This document shows, piece after piece, positions 26,758 through 38,008 of a stretch of DNA of 64,000 nt. Where the stretch lies: contig NW_027445644.1 in assembly GCF_035582795.1 (NCBI RefSeq), positions 659,615 through 723,614 of the forward strand, read 5' to 3'. The notes beneath the pieces were generated by a model. That model had not been told where the DNA came from and searched no databases. It worked only from the letters and a program-made list of their open reading frames with translations. This stretch comes from Mycteria americana (Eukaryota > Chordata > Aves > Ciconiiformes > Ciconiidae). Every line of letters starts with the position of its first letter. Position 1 is the stretch's first letter. Both the position numbers and the translations under genes were made by a program.

Positions 26758-26896
26758 GGGGTTCGAGTTAACCCTAGGGGTTCGGGTTAGGGTTAGGGGT
26801 TAGGGTTAGAGGTTAGGATTAGGGTTAGGGTTAGGGGTTTGGGTTAGGGTTAGGGTCATTAGGGTTAGCTTTAGGGGTTAGGGTTAGGTTTAGGCT
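26758..26896 (+). repeat. Interstitial telomeric repeat, degenerate (TTAGGG)n, copy 1
   Basis: About 140 bp is built from GGTTAGGGTTAGGGG-type motifs with variants such as TTAGAGG, TTAGGATT and TTAGCTT. The G-rich strand reads left to right. The tract begins exactly where the LTR stops. Its degeneracy suggests an old insertion or repair product rather than a recent telomere. Confidence 0.93.
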
Positions 26897-28334
26897 TAAA
26901 TGGTTGCAAGCCTCTTTGCTGTGAGCAATACCTGTTCATTGCCCTGTGGATTTCTTTTTTTTTTTTTTGTTTTCCCCCTGGAGTCATTTTTAGAAATGCC
27001 TGAGCTGTTTCCCTTGGAAAAAGATCCCAAAACAAAAGAGCCAGAGAACAACAGGACTCTGTCAGAGCAAAGGTCCATGTGGCCCAATACTCTGTCTCCA
27101 AGGTGGCCAACCGTCAACGTCTAAAGGAGAGCATATGAGCAGTGCAGGTCTACTTCTGCCGGGGTCCTGGGGGTGCTCACAGGCCTCAAGGGCTGGGACC
27201 GGCCTCCCCTGGCATCCCCACCCACACCGTCTCCTGCCAAGGGCCCAGGGGACGTGGTGTCTCAGCTCAGCCTGGGGGCCTTCGGTTCCTGCCTGAGCAA
27301 TGCTGTGGGTGTGCCCGTCTCTGCCCCTCTCTCCTGCATGGGCCTGGGACCTGCACTGCAGAGAGCTGCTCTCCTGGATGGACCCCTCAGACCTAGGTCA
27401 TAGCTTGTCATGCAGAACTAGATGCAGAACAGAGCAGAACTATCCTATTCTGTTCTGTTCCAGGCTATTCTATTCTATTGCCTGCGCTCACCGGGAGTCG
27501 ACTAACAGCGAGACTGTTACTTGCCTGAAATGCCAGGGGGATTTCAGCTCCAAAAACACTTTCAAGGGCACAAATCAGAAAGATTACAAGTGGAAGCAGG
27601 GGTTTATGTTGAGATTTTATTTTCTGTTCTCTCATTTTCTCTCCTTTGCTCTCATTGCCTGGTATGGGATGGTATTTCAGGGTCTTTTTCGGAATGTGTT
27701 TCAGAGCCGCTGCTCACAAGCATTAACACAACGCGCAGGTGTAGCCAGGAGCAGGCCGATGCATTCTTCAGTTCAGCTTGCAAAAAGATCACTTTGCAGT
27801 GTGGCAAAGGCACGTCACAGAGCTACAGAAAGTAGCAGCGGGAAGAGAGGCCAAGCAGTGCCTGTTTCCTGAAGAGTGAAGACTTGAAGAACGAGGATCA
27901 GCACCAACCGCACACAAAAGACGACGAAGAAGAAGAGGTGTGTGGTAGCGTGGGGCGTTTTCCAAAGCAGGACACATGTCGATGACGAGCAGCCTTTTTG
28001 CCTTCCCAAACTTGCTGCGCTGTGCTTCTTGGCCAGGGATGCATGACAAGCACTCTCGTGCCTGCCCCGCGCTTGTATCGCGTGCAGGGAGAGCTGCGAA
28101 GTGGCAGCTCCTGATGGTGCAGCAAGCCTGCAGCCCTGCCAAGCACGGGCTGTTTTGCACAAGCAAGAACCCCTGGGGAAACGGAGCCAAGGGAAGAGCA
28201 GAGCTCGCTCCCACTGCAAACTTGCAATGGGCAAGAGAGCCCCAGGCAGCCAGGGCGCAAGTGGCACCTTGGAGGTGCAAGAGCAGCAGGCAAGAACCTC
28301 GCCGCAAGGGCCCCGAGGACCCTGACAAGGGGCT

Positions 28335-28740
28335 GTGCTCAGTGCTACAGAGGACAAGAAGCAACCCCCGGGGGCCACCCTGGCGGCCCACCCGGGAGTC
28401 TAGCAAGCTTCCTCCCCCCGGATGCGGGGCACGAGGGCCACCTTCGTGGAGCAGGAGCAGCAGGCACCTAGCCAAAACGGCCCAAAGAAGCCCTGGCAGG
28501 GGCCGTGTGCTCGGTGCTGCGGAGGAAGGCAAAAAACCCCCGGGGACACTTGCTAGCCCACCTTGGGGGAAAAAAAAAGCCTTCCTCCCCCCAGCTGCAG
28601 GGCACGAGAGGCCATCTTCGTGGTGCATGAGCAGCAGGCAGTAACCTAGCCAAAAAGGACCAGAGGAGCCCTGCGCTGACTAGTGGTCATGCTCAATGCT
28701 GCAGAGGAAGGCAAAAAACCCCCGGGGACCAGTGCCAATC
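28335..28740. repeat. Sub-repeats of about 175 bp spanning the macrosatellite unit boundary
   Basis: A motif of the form GTGCTCRGTGCTRCRGAGGA, followed by C5G5-type sequence, occurs at 28,335, 28,507 and (diverged) 28,689, with spacings of 172 and 182 bp. The series recurs at 33,195, 33,367 and 33,549. The third member lies at the start of the next unit, so the repeats straddle the unit boundary and may have provided homology for unequal exchange. Confidence 0.75.
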
Positions 28741-31337
28741 TGCCCCGGGGGAAAATTCCTTCCTGACCCCAGAGCTGGCGATCGGCTATTCCCTGAGCAT
28801 GTGAGCAAGACCTGCCTCCTCGTCCCACAGGCTGGTCACGCCTCCCAGGAGATGCCCAAGCCCTATTCTCCCTCAACCTGCAGCCATCTCCGGGGCTTCC
28901 CAGAGTGGCCAAATGCCCCCGGCCCCATCGACCTTGGGGGCAAGAATCCCTCCCGCGCCTGGCAGGAGACCAGCGCGTGCTCCAAAGCACTGGGACCCCT
29001 GGGCAACATCTCTGCATCCCATTTCTTACGGCTGCTGCCACTGGCTCCGCAGGGCATGAGGACGGCGAGCTCTGCAGTGCTCCTCAAGAAGACACTCCCT
29101 TGCTCTTGCCACCACTTGCCAGCTGAAAAGGCCCCATAGCCTCGGGCACCGCCAGCTCTTGCTGGTTCTTCTCATCTCCAGCAGCCTCGTCCAGCCTCCG
29201 GTCTTCCTCCCTCAGCCCCCTCCAAGGCATTCTGCCGGCTCTTCAAGGACTTCCTCTCGGATGTCTGCGGGCTGCCCCCGGGCCAGCTCTGTGGCGACGG
29301 GAGGATGCCCCCTTTTATCCTGCCCCGGGGCATTGTGACTGCTGCGTTGCCGGGCGGTGGCACTGTGCCATGGGGGTGACCGCACCCCCCCTCCCCGCCC
29401 CACCCCACCCCCACCCCCCCCCCCCCACCCCCCGCGCAGCCCCGCCCGCCGCCCCTCTGCCCAGCATCCTTTGGAGGAAGGCCTTTGGGGTGCTGGCCCC
29501 GAGGCAGTCCCTGTGCCCCGGGGGCCCGGGGGGCTGTCCCTTGTCCTTGCTGGCCACGCACTGGGCACAGCTGCTGAGCGTCCCTGACGCGTCCTCTGCC
29601 ACTCGGCTCCCAAGGACAAACCTAGTGCCGTTACTCTTCTCTCAGGCTGCGGCAGAAACCAACCCTGCAGCCCGAAGACCACCCCCGTTAGCCGTCCCCT
29701 CTCTGCGCCAGAGCTAACGGCCACGAGCTCACGCAGCGAGGAGGACCAGGGACTTGACCTGGCTGAACACAAACCCTTTTCCGGGGGGCGCAACGGGGGA
29801 AAGCCCGTTCAGCAGCCGCAGCCTGGGGGAAAGCCAAAGTGCAACCAGAGCCAGAGGTTGGGATGGACGGTGCCAAGAGACCACCATGGAAAGAACACAG
29901 GCTCTGAAAAACGGCGGAGCGGAGGTTACACTGGTGTGCTGGAAAGGCTGCTCATTTTCAGACCTAGAACCTTTGGCTCCGTGCCCAAAGCACAGGCAGG
30001 CAAACGACGACTCTTCCAAACTGTCAAAACAGCCCATTGCTGCTATCGCCCTCACATCCCCTTTTCCCACTGAAACCCAGCTGCGCAGTTGGCCGTGTTT
30101 AGACGGGATACAAAACTGCAGGCATTTAGGGAGGAGGAACGATCAGTTGCTGCTGATCATGCCGCTGTGGGTAAGGAGTTGGCTGGCCAGGTGGCCATCC
30201 GACACTAAAAGGCAAGTGCCTCTCTTTAAGAGTCCCGATGCGCCTGGAAGACCGCTGCCAAGAAGGACGCAGGATTTTGCCTTTTATAGGCCCGCCTGAA
30301 ACCACCCGAGAACGTCGGTGTGGTGAAATTCTTGATGACGTTATTCCCATACAAAGGAACTTCATTGTTTGGGTTGTTTGACATTGATTAAAGCAACTAC
30401 AACAAACACTCTTCTGGCACACACTTGGTAACTCGTTTGCAAAACAGGTGCGATTAGTGCAGAAAGCTGCCAGCGTCTGGCTATCCGTTCAAGAATCTCA
30501 ACATTGTCATGCCAGCTCAGTGTGAAGAGACAACAGGCCCGCGCACGTGCCCAAACGTGGCTCTGGTGTGGCTCAGCGGGCTAGAGATTCCTGGCAAGGG
30601 AACGGGAGGCCAGAGACGAACCTCAACAGAACCTAACCCGTACCTCAACAGAACATTAAACTGTTCAAGTACTCGTGCAAATCACAGACAATCCAAAACG
30701 CCCTAGACAGATGCCTGGAGGTGTTGCTATTACCATCACGTGAATGAGACGGTAGGTCCTGCCAGACCTACAGCCTGCAAAACCTGAAGACGACCAGCAC
30801 ACAGGCGCATACGTATCGATCTTGTTCTGTCCTCGCCAAAACTGCTGGCTGAGCTGCCATCAGCCTCAGTGACGGGCGGCAGGCAAGACTCTCTCATCTG
30901 GCTTAGCTCAGGTGCAGCTCCTAGGAAAAGAGCTCTTTCAGAAAAGTCAGGTCTGGTTATGTTGGGAAAGTGTTTCAAGGAAATGTTTTTAATACTCTAG
31001 ATTGGTAGAGTATGGCATGGTAATACTCTAAGCATGGTAATCTCCCTCCAAGTCCTAGCTCTGCCACCGATAACCTGCTTGCTCATCAAAACCGATTCAA
31101 TGTTATGCCTTGGAAATCTCTACCTTGCTTTCTTGGCACCAAAAGGGTGGCACTTCTTTCCGAGTGCAAGATGAGTTACATAGGGTATACGGACAGCCCA
31201 GGGAAAACTGAGAAATGAGTCTGTGATCGCTTGCATCCACATTCCTTGGCATTCCAACACTCCTATCCCACTCCTTTCCTTGCCAGCAGTCAAGAAAGAC
31301 AGCCTGCGCAACATGTACGAGATGCTGACTTGGCCAG

Positions 31338-31617
31338 TGTCCTGCTTTCGGCTGGGACAGAGTTAATTTTCTTCCTAGTAGCTGGTACAGTGCTGTGTTT
31401 TGGATTTAGGATGAGAAGAAAGGTGGTAACACACTGTTGTTGGAGTTGTTGCTAAGTAGTGTATACACTAGTCAAGGACTTTTCAGCTTCCCGGGCTCTG
31501 CCAGGTGCACAAGCAGCTGGGAGGGGGCACAGCCAAGATAGTTGCCCCAAACTGGCCAAAGGGCTATTCCATACCATATGGAGTCACACTAAGGATATAA
31601 ACTGTGGGGAGTTGGCG
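31338..31617 (+). mobile_element. Truncated avian-type LTR inside macrosatellite copy 2
   Basis: This is the same fragment as in copy 1, with the same truncation point against the telomeric repeats. It was therefore amplified with the unit rather than inserted separately. Copy 3 is broken before reaching this position. Confidence 0.85.
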
Positions 31618-31756
31618 GGGGTTCGAGTTAACCCTAGGGGTTCGGGTTAGGGTTAGGGGTTAGGGTTAGAGGTTAGGATTAGGGTTAGGGTTAGGGGTTT
31701 GGGTTAGGGTTAGGGTCATTAGGGTTAGCTTTAGGGGTTAGGGTTAGGTTTAGGCT
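31618..31756 (+). repeat. Interstitial telomeric repeat, degenerate (TTAGGG)n, copy 2
   Basis: I see no difference from the tract in copy 1, so the same degenerate pattern was carried along when the 4.86-kb unit was duplicated. Confidence 0.93.
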
Positions 31757-33513
31757 TAAATGGTTGCAAGCCTCTTTGCTGTGAGCAATACCTGTTCATT
31801 GCCCTGTGGATTTCTTTTTTTTTTTTTTGTTTTCCCCCTGGAGTCATTTTTAGAAATGCCTGAGCTGTTTCCCTTGGAAAAAGATCCCAAAACAAAAGAG
31901 CCAGAGAACAACAGGACTCTGTCAGAGCAAAGGTCCATGTGGCCCAATACTCTGTCTCCAAGGTGGCCAACCGTCAACGTCTAAAGGAGAGCATATGAGC
32001 AGTGCAGGTCTACTTCTGCCGGGGTCCTGGGGGTGCTCACAGGCCTCAAGGGCTGGGACCGGCCTCCCCTGGCATCCCCACCCACACCGTCTCCTGCCAA
32101 GGGCCCAGGGGACGTGGTGTCTCAGCTCAGCCTGGGGGCCTTCGGTTCCTGCCTGAGCAATGCTGTGGGTGTGCCCGTCTCTGCCCCTCTCTCCTGCATG
32201 GGCCTGGGACCTGCACTGCAGAGAGCTGCTCTCCTGGATGGACCCCTCAGACCTAGGTCATAGCTTGTCATGCAGAACTAGATGCAGAACAGAGCAGAAC
32301 TATCCTATTCTGTTCTGTTCCAGGCTATTCTATTCTATTGCCTGCGCTCACCGGGAGTCGACTAACAGCGAGACTGTTACTTGCCTGAAATGCCAGGGGG
32401 ATTTCAGCTCCAAAAACACTTTCAAGGGCACAAATCAGAAAGATTACAAGTGGAAGCAGGGGTTTATGTTGAGATTTTATTTTCTGTTCTCTCATTTTCT
32501 CTCCTTTGCTCTCATTGCCTGGTATGGGATGGTATTTCAGGGTCTTTTTCGGAATGTGTTTCAGAGCCGCTGCTCACAAGCATTAACACAACGCGCAGGT
32601 GTAGCCAGGAGCAGGCCGATGCATTCTTCAGTTCAGCTTGCAAAAAGATCACTTTGCAGTGTGGCAAAGGCACGTCACAGAGCTACAGAAAGTAGCAGCG
32701 GGAAGAGAGGCCAAGCAGTGCCTGTTTCCTGAAGAGTGAAGACTTGAAGAACGAGGATCAGCACCAACCGCACACAAAAGACGACGAAGAAGAAGAGGTG
32801 TGTGGTAGCGTGGGGCGTTTTCCAAAGCAGGACACATGTCGATGACGAGCAGCCTTTTTGCCTTCCCAAACTTGCTGCGCTGTGCTTCTTGGCCAGGGAT
32901 GCATGACAAGCACTCTCGTGCCTGCCCCGCGCTTGTATCGCGTGCAGGGAGAGCTGCGAAGTGGCAGCTCCTGATGGTGCAGCAAGCCTGCAGCCCTGCC
33001 AAGCACGGGCTGTTTTGCACAAGCAAGAACCCCTGGGGAAACGGAGCCAAGGGAAGAGCAGAGCTCGCTCCCACTGCAAACTTGCAATGGGCAAGAGAGC
33101 CCCAGGCAGCCAGGGCGCAAGTGGCACCTTGGAGGTGCAAGAGCAGCAGGCAAGAACCTCGCCGCAAGGGCCCCGAGGACCCTGACAAGGGGCTGTGCTC
33201 AGTGCTACAGAGGACAAGAAGCAACCCCCGGGGGCCACCCTGGCGGCCCACCCGGGAGTCTAGCAAGCTTCCTCCCCCCGGATGCGGGGCACGAGGGCCA
33301 CCTTCGTGGAGCAGGAGCAGCAGGCACCTAGCCAAAACGGCCCAAAGAAGCCCTGGCAGGGGCCGTGTGCTCGGTGCTGCGGAGGAAGGCAAAAAACCCC
33401 CGGGGACACTTGCTAGCCCACCTTGGGGGAAAAAAAAAGCCTTCCTCCCCCCAGCTGCAGGGCACGAGAGGCCATCTTCGTGGTGCATGAGCAGCAGGCA
33501 GTAACCTAGCCAA

Positions 33514-35747
33514 AAAGGACCAGAGGAGCCCTGCGCTGACTAGTGGTCATGCTCAATGCTGCAGAGGAAGGCAAAAAACCCCCGGGGACCAGTGCCAATC
33601 TGCCCCGGGGGAAAATTCCTTCCTGACCCCAGAGCTGGCGATCGGCTATTCCCTGAGCATGTGAGCAAGACCTGCCTCCTCGTCCCACAGGCTGGTCACG
33701 CCTCCCAGGAGATGCCCAAGCCCTATTCTCCCTCAACCTGCAGCCATCTCCGGGGCTTCCCAGAGTGGCCAAATGCCCCCGGCCCCATCGACCTTGGGGG
33801 CAAGAATCCCTCCCGCGCCTGGCAGGAGACCAGCGCGTGCTCCAAAGCACTGGGACCCCTGGGCAACATCTCTGCATCCCATTTCTTACGGCTGCTGCCA
33901 CTGGCTCCGCAGGGCATGAGGACGGCGAGCTCTGCAGTGCTCCTCAAGAAGACACTCCCTTGCTCTTGCCACCACTTGCCAGCTGAAAAGGCCCCATAGC
34001 CTCGGGCACCGCCAGCTCTTGCTGGTTCTTCTCATCTCCAGCAGCCTCGTCCAGCCTCCGGTCTTCCTCCCTCAGCCCCCTCCAAGGCATTCTGCCGGCT
34101 CTTCAAGGACTTCCTCTCGGATGTCTGCGGGCTGCCCCCGGGCCAGCTCTGTGGCGACGGGAGGATGCCCCCTTTTATCCTGCCCCGGGGCATTGTGACT
34201 GCTGCGTTGCCGGGCGGTGGCACTGTGCCATGGGGGTGACCGCACCCCCCCTCCCCGCCCCACCCCACCCCCACCCCCCCCCCCCCACCCCCCGCGCAGC
34301 CCCGCCCGCCGCCCCTCTGCCCAGCATCCTTTGGAGGAAGGCCTTTGGGGTGCTGGCCCCGAGGCAGTCCCTGTGCCCCGGGGGCCCGGGGGGCTGTCCC
34401 TTGTCCTTGCTGGCCACGCACTGGGCACAGCTGCTGAGCGTCCCTGACGCGTCCTCTGCCACTCGGCTCCCAAGGACAAACCTAGTGCCGTTACTCTTCT
34501 CTCAGGCTGCGGCAGAAACCAACCCTGCAGCCCGAAGACCACCCCCGTTAGCCGTCCCCTCTCTGCGCCAGAGCTAACGGCCACGAGCTCACGCAGCGAG
34601 GAGGACCAGGGACTTGACCTGGCTGAACACAAACCCTTTTCCGGGGGGCGCAACGGGGGAAAGCCCGTTCAGCAGCCGCAGCCTGGGGGAAAGCCAAAGT
34701 GCAACCAGAGCCAGAGGTTGGGATGGACGGTGCCAAGAGACCACCATGGAAAGAACACAGGCTCTGAAAAACGGCGGAGCGGAGGTTACACTGGTGTGCT
34801 GGAAAGGCTGCTCATTTTCAGACCTAGAACCTTTGGCTCCGTGCCCAAAGCACAGGCAGGCAAACGACGACTCTTCCAAACTGTCAAAACAGCCCATTGC
34901 TGCTATCGCCCTCACATCCCCTTTTCCCACTGAAACCCAGCTGCGCAGTTGGCCGTGTTTAGACGGGATACAAAACTGCAGGCATTTAGGGAGGAGGAAC
35001 GATCAGTTGCTGCTGATCATGCCGCTGTGGGTAAGGAGTTGGCTGGCCAGGTGGCCATCCGACACTAAAAGGCAAGTGCCTCTCTTTAAGAGTCCCGATG
35101 CGCCTGGAAGACCGCTGCCAAGAAGGACGCAGGATTTTGCCTTTTATAGGCCCGCCTGAAACCACCCGAGAACGTCGGTGTGGTGAAATTCTTGATGACG
35201 TTATTCCCATACAAAGGAACTTCATTGTTTGGGTTGTTTGACATTGATTAAAGCAACTACAACAAACACTCTTCTGGCACACACTTGGTAACTCGTTTGC
35301 AAAACAGGTGCGATTAGTGCAGAAAGCTGCCAGCGTCTGGCTATCCGTTCAAGAATCTCAACATTGTCATGCCAGCTCAGTGTGAAGAGACAACAGGCCC
35401 GCGCACGTGCCCAAACGTGGCTCTGGTGTGGCTCAGCGGGCTAGAGATTCCTGGCAAGGGAACGGGAGGCCAGAGACGAACCTCAACAGAACCTAACCCG
35501 TACCTCAACAGAACATTAAACTGTTCAAGTACTCGTGCAAATCACTGACAATCCAAAACGCCCTACACAGATGCCTGGAGGTGTTGCTATTACCATCACG
35601 TGAATGAGACGGTAGGTCCTGCCAGACCTACAGCCTGCAAAACCTGAAGACGACCAGCACACAGGCGCATACGTATCGATCTTGTTCTGTCCTCGCCAAA
35701 ACTGCTGGCTGAGCTGCCATCAGCCTCAGTGACGGACAGCAGGCAAG
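33514..35747. repeat. 4.86-kb macrosatellite unit, copy 3, truncated
   Basis: The copy matches copy 2 until about 35,747, then breaks off and lacks the LTR fragment, telomeric repeats and following sequence. It shares GACTTCC and CGATGCG with copy 2 against copy 1. Near its end it has its own differences (CACTGACAATCC near 35,545; CCCTACACAG near 35,563). The second of these agrees with the diverged relative at 41 kb, suggesting that this edge copy keeps an older state. Confidence 0.93.
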
Positions 35748-35834
35748 TGACGGACAGCAGACGGGCAGCAGGCAAGACAAGGGGCTGTGCTCAGTGCTAC
35801 AGAGGACAAGAAGCAACCCTCAGGGGCCACCCTG
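35748..35834. repeat. Deletion scar and displaced macrosatellite fragment at the array's right edge
   Basis: After copy 3 breaks, a short motif GACGGACAGCAGGCAAG is repeated imperfectly. Then 35,776-35,834 matches 33,184-33,242 of copy 2 with only a couple of changes. The unit therefore jumps over about 2.3 kb. The shared GCAGGCAAG at both sides of the jump could have served as microhomology. The fragment runs directly into retroviral integrase sequence at about 35,833. Confidence 0.8.
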
Positions 35835-36789
35835 TGCTATCTGTTGCGTCAATAACCCCACAATTGCAAAGAAAATCATGGTAGGAATCGTAAAACTAGA
35901 AATAACTCCTGGGGAATACTGGGAAATAGATTTTATGGAATTGCCAAGGTGTAATCTGTATATATATTTACTGGCAGTGGTAGACACCTTTTCTGGTCAG
36001 CCCAAAGCTTTCCCTTGCCGCACTAACAGGGCTAGGGAAGTGAATAAAATTTTATTGAAAGGAATTATCCCTAGATTCCATGTTCCAGAAGGTATATGCT
36101 CTGATAATGGACCCCACTTTACTGCAGAAATAGTGCAGGGACTTTCTAGATTTCTAGACATTAAATGGGATTTGCATACCCATTGGAGGCCACAGTGCAG
36201 TGGCAAAGTAGATAAAATTAATCAAATTCTAAGAAGAGACATTTCCAAAGCGTGTCAGGAAAGTCAAATGAAATGGGTAGATATTCTACCCATGGCTTTA
36301 ATGAGAGTACAAATTACACCCAGAGTTAGAGAAGGTGTAAGTCCAGTTGAGATCCTGTATGGGAAACCATATCCAACCAATCATTTAACCACTAAGTGAG
36401 ACCAAATGCATATCAAGGGACCATCTGTAATTAAAGAGTATTTGATGTCTCTCTTGCAGAATTTATCCTCCCTGCATAGTTACCTAAACCACAAGACTCC
36501 CATTCCCTTGGACACCCTGATACACCCACTCCAGCCAGGAGACGCGGCCTATGTACGACCCTGGAAAGATGAGCCCTGGAAAGAAAAGTGGAAAGGACCT
36601 TATACAGTGCTGTTAAAAACTTACACAGTGGTAAAGGTGAATGGGATTGACTCCTGGATTCATCATACTAAAGAAGGTGCCAGACCAGGACAAGTGGATC
36701 TCTATGCCAACTGGAGAACTGAAACTCTGACTAACCAAGGAATATCGACGAATTGTATCAAGGTTTTTCTTTTAGAAAACTATTATTGA
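35833..36789 (+). pseudogene. pol: ERV-A: gammaretrovirus-like pol 3' end (integrase), degraded
   Basis: This encodes most of a retroviral integrase, which joins viral DNA to the host chromosome. The frame starts abruptly at the CxxC half of the zinc finger (35,833-35,844), so the HH half and all upstream pol are missing. The catalytic core follows, with Asp at 35,929 and Asp at 36,103 (58 residues apart). The residue exactly 36 positions after the second Asp, where DD35E enzymes have Glu, is Asp (36,211). A TGA at 36,397-36,399 interrupts the frame, which continues to 36,789 with a C-terminal domain carrying the GPY-type WKGPYTV motif near 36,590. Length, order and motifs fit gammaretroviral integrase. 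It cannot be functional because of the 5' truncation and the stop. Confidence 0.9.
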
Positions 36790-36840
36790 AATGACTCCTA
36801 GGACGCTCTCAGAAAGTGTTACTAATTTAGCATAGTTATA

Positions 36841-37395
36841 ATGAAAATTGTATCTCTGATATTAATTATCCTAGCATTTACTTTTTGTAACAGAAATCTA
36901 GTCCTAAAACTTGTCCAATCCTTTGGAAGAATCCCTAATGTCAGCAGTATAATGGCCTGTTCACCATTATCTAAATCTGCAGCCGATCCCCTCGCGTGGG
37001 AAATTTTAACTTTAGATTTAAACTGAAACTTTCCTCAGTCTCCAAATTACCTCCTTTCAGAGTCGAATGTCGTTGTACAATCTAACAGGACAAGGAGAAC
37101 TATTACCGAATGCAACTAGAGCAGGATTACAAGATTTAAACCACTCAGTTACAGGAAACTTCAAAGATGATGTCGCAGAACAGGCTAACCTTAGATTTAA
37201 TATTATTACATGACGAAATAAAACAAGTGGCAAAATCAAGTAGAAATATTCAGGCCTCTAAAGAAAATATTACAAAGTTTTGGATTCTCCCTGACTGGAT
37301 GGTTGGCAAGTTTACTTCAAACGATAATTACAATTGTACTTATCATGATAATCATCTGTATTGTTGTTAGTTGTGCCTTAAAATGTGTTAGATGA
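36841..37395 (+). pseudogene. env: ERV-A: env remnant (leader plus membrane anchor), mostly deleted
   Basis: An ATG at 36,841, 52 bp after the pol frame ends, opens a 61-codon frame starting with a hydrophobic, signal-peptide-like stretch and ending at 37,026. No surface-subunit body follows. After stops and frame changes, another frame from about 37,276 to a stop at 37,393-37,395 encodes a long hydrophobic Ile/Val/Leu segment followed by a cysteine-containing tail, as in the membrane anchor of a gammaretroviral transmembrane subunit. The interval is far too short for a complete env. I infer a large internal deletion plus frameshifts, leaving a non-coding relic. Intermediate sequence at 37,078-37,212 may be env-derived but I cannot place it. 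Confidence 0.75.
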
Positions 37396-37466
37396 CTAAT
37401 TGTACAAGTTATTAATGAGAACTAATAATGAGACATATGAGGACTATGACGAAAAGTCTTAGTCTC

Positions 37467-37478
37467 AAAGGGGGGAAT
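37467..37478 (+). promoter_or_regulatory. ERV-A polypurine tract
   Basis: AAAGGGGGGAAT lies immediately before the LTR start TGTAGTC, the expected position of the primer for plus-strand DNA synthesis. It confirms that the following LTR is the 3' LTR of this fragment. Confidence 0.85.
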
Positions 37479-38008
37479 TGTAGTCTAACAATGTAGTCTA
37501 ACAGGAGCTGGTGGAAGGCCAAGGCTTACATAAACCCAATAAGGGGGATTCAGGCTGGAAAGCAGAACGTCTGAACAAGAATTACTGTCCTTGGGAGAAA
37601 AACACATCCTGGAGAAATATGTAAGCTAATTAAGATGTTTTGGGAACCATCTGAAACAACTAGTAGAAGTGTGATAAGAGGCACCCTCACACAAACTATC
37701 CTCATTATAATACTAAAAGTCACACCCCTCAAGCTGGAGACCCCGGCCCAAGCAGAGACCCCTCACCTTTGAGCGTGCGCAGAATATTAAAGTAGCACTG
37801 TAGCTTTAAGTTGAAATAAGACAAATGTAGATCAATAGAAAACTGCTTGGTGTAATTACTTATGCATATGCATAACTAGACTGTATAAATACTGTACCTG
37901 TATGACTGAACTTTGTGCTAGCTTTGTGGAGCTACCACCTAGCACCCACCTCTGTGCAGACATGAAATGAAATACTTCTGCCCTGTGTGTATTTTGGTGT
38001 CTCACACA
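37479..38008 (+). mobile_element. ERV-A 3' LTR (about 530 bp)
   Basis: The LTR starts TGTAGTCTAACA, directly repeated once (TGTAGTCTAACAATGTAGTC), right after the polypurine tract. The first 314 bp (to 37,792) match 57,313-57,626 with about 16 differences by eye. The rest has a TATAAAT box at 37,884 and a probable end at CTCACACA near 38,008; the end is estimated from the terminal CA. No target-site duplication could be tested because the left half of this provirus is absent. Confidence 0.85.

Larger units (their letters stand above)
23795..28653. repeat. 4.86-kb macrosatellite unit, copy 1
   Basis: This unit begins where the satellite ends, sharing AAAG at the junction, and is repeated almost perfectly at 28,654 and 33,514. 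It contains a C-rich tract near 24,525-24,575, a segment with a diverged relative near 41 kb (25,784-26,410), a truncated LTR (26,478-26,757), degenerate telomeric repeats, a T-run near 26,952, a TTCTG/TATTC patch near 27,445-27,480 and three ~175-bp sub-repeats at its right end. It differs from copies 2 and 3 at a few sites, such as GACGTCC for GACTTCC near 24,390 and CGACGCG for CGATGCG near 25,378. Open frames of up to 279 codons exist on both strands but follow GC-rich or repeated sequence. I recognise no protein family and call no gene. Confidence 0.95.
28654..33513. repeat. 4.86-kb macrosatellite unit, copy 2
   Basis: This 4,860-bp full-length copy is nearly identical to copy 1 and, over the shared part, to copy 3. 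It keeps every internal landmark at a constant offset: C-tract near 29,385-29,435, LTR fragment from 31,338, telomeric repeats at 31,618-31,756 and sub-repeats from 33,195. The near identity implies very recent amplification or ongoing gene conversion. An assembly duplication also has to be considered. Confidence 0.95.

Noticed and set aside
26764-26790. Telomere-to-telomere fusion, suggested by TTAACCCTAGGGG.
   Set aside because: Only one C-strand-like motif occurs, and in the wrong order for a fusion (TTAGGG should precede CCCTAA).
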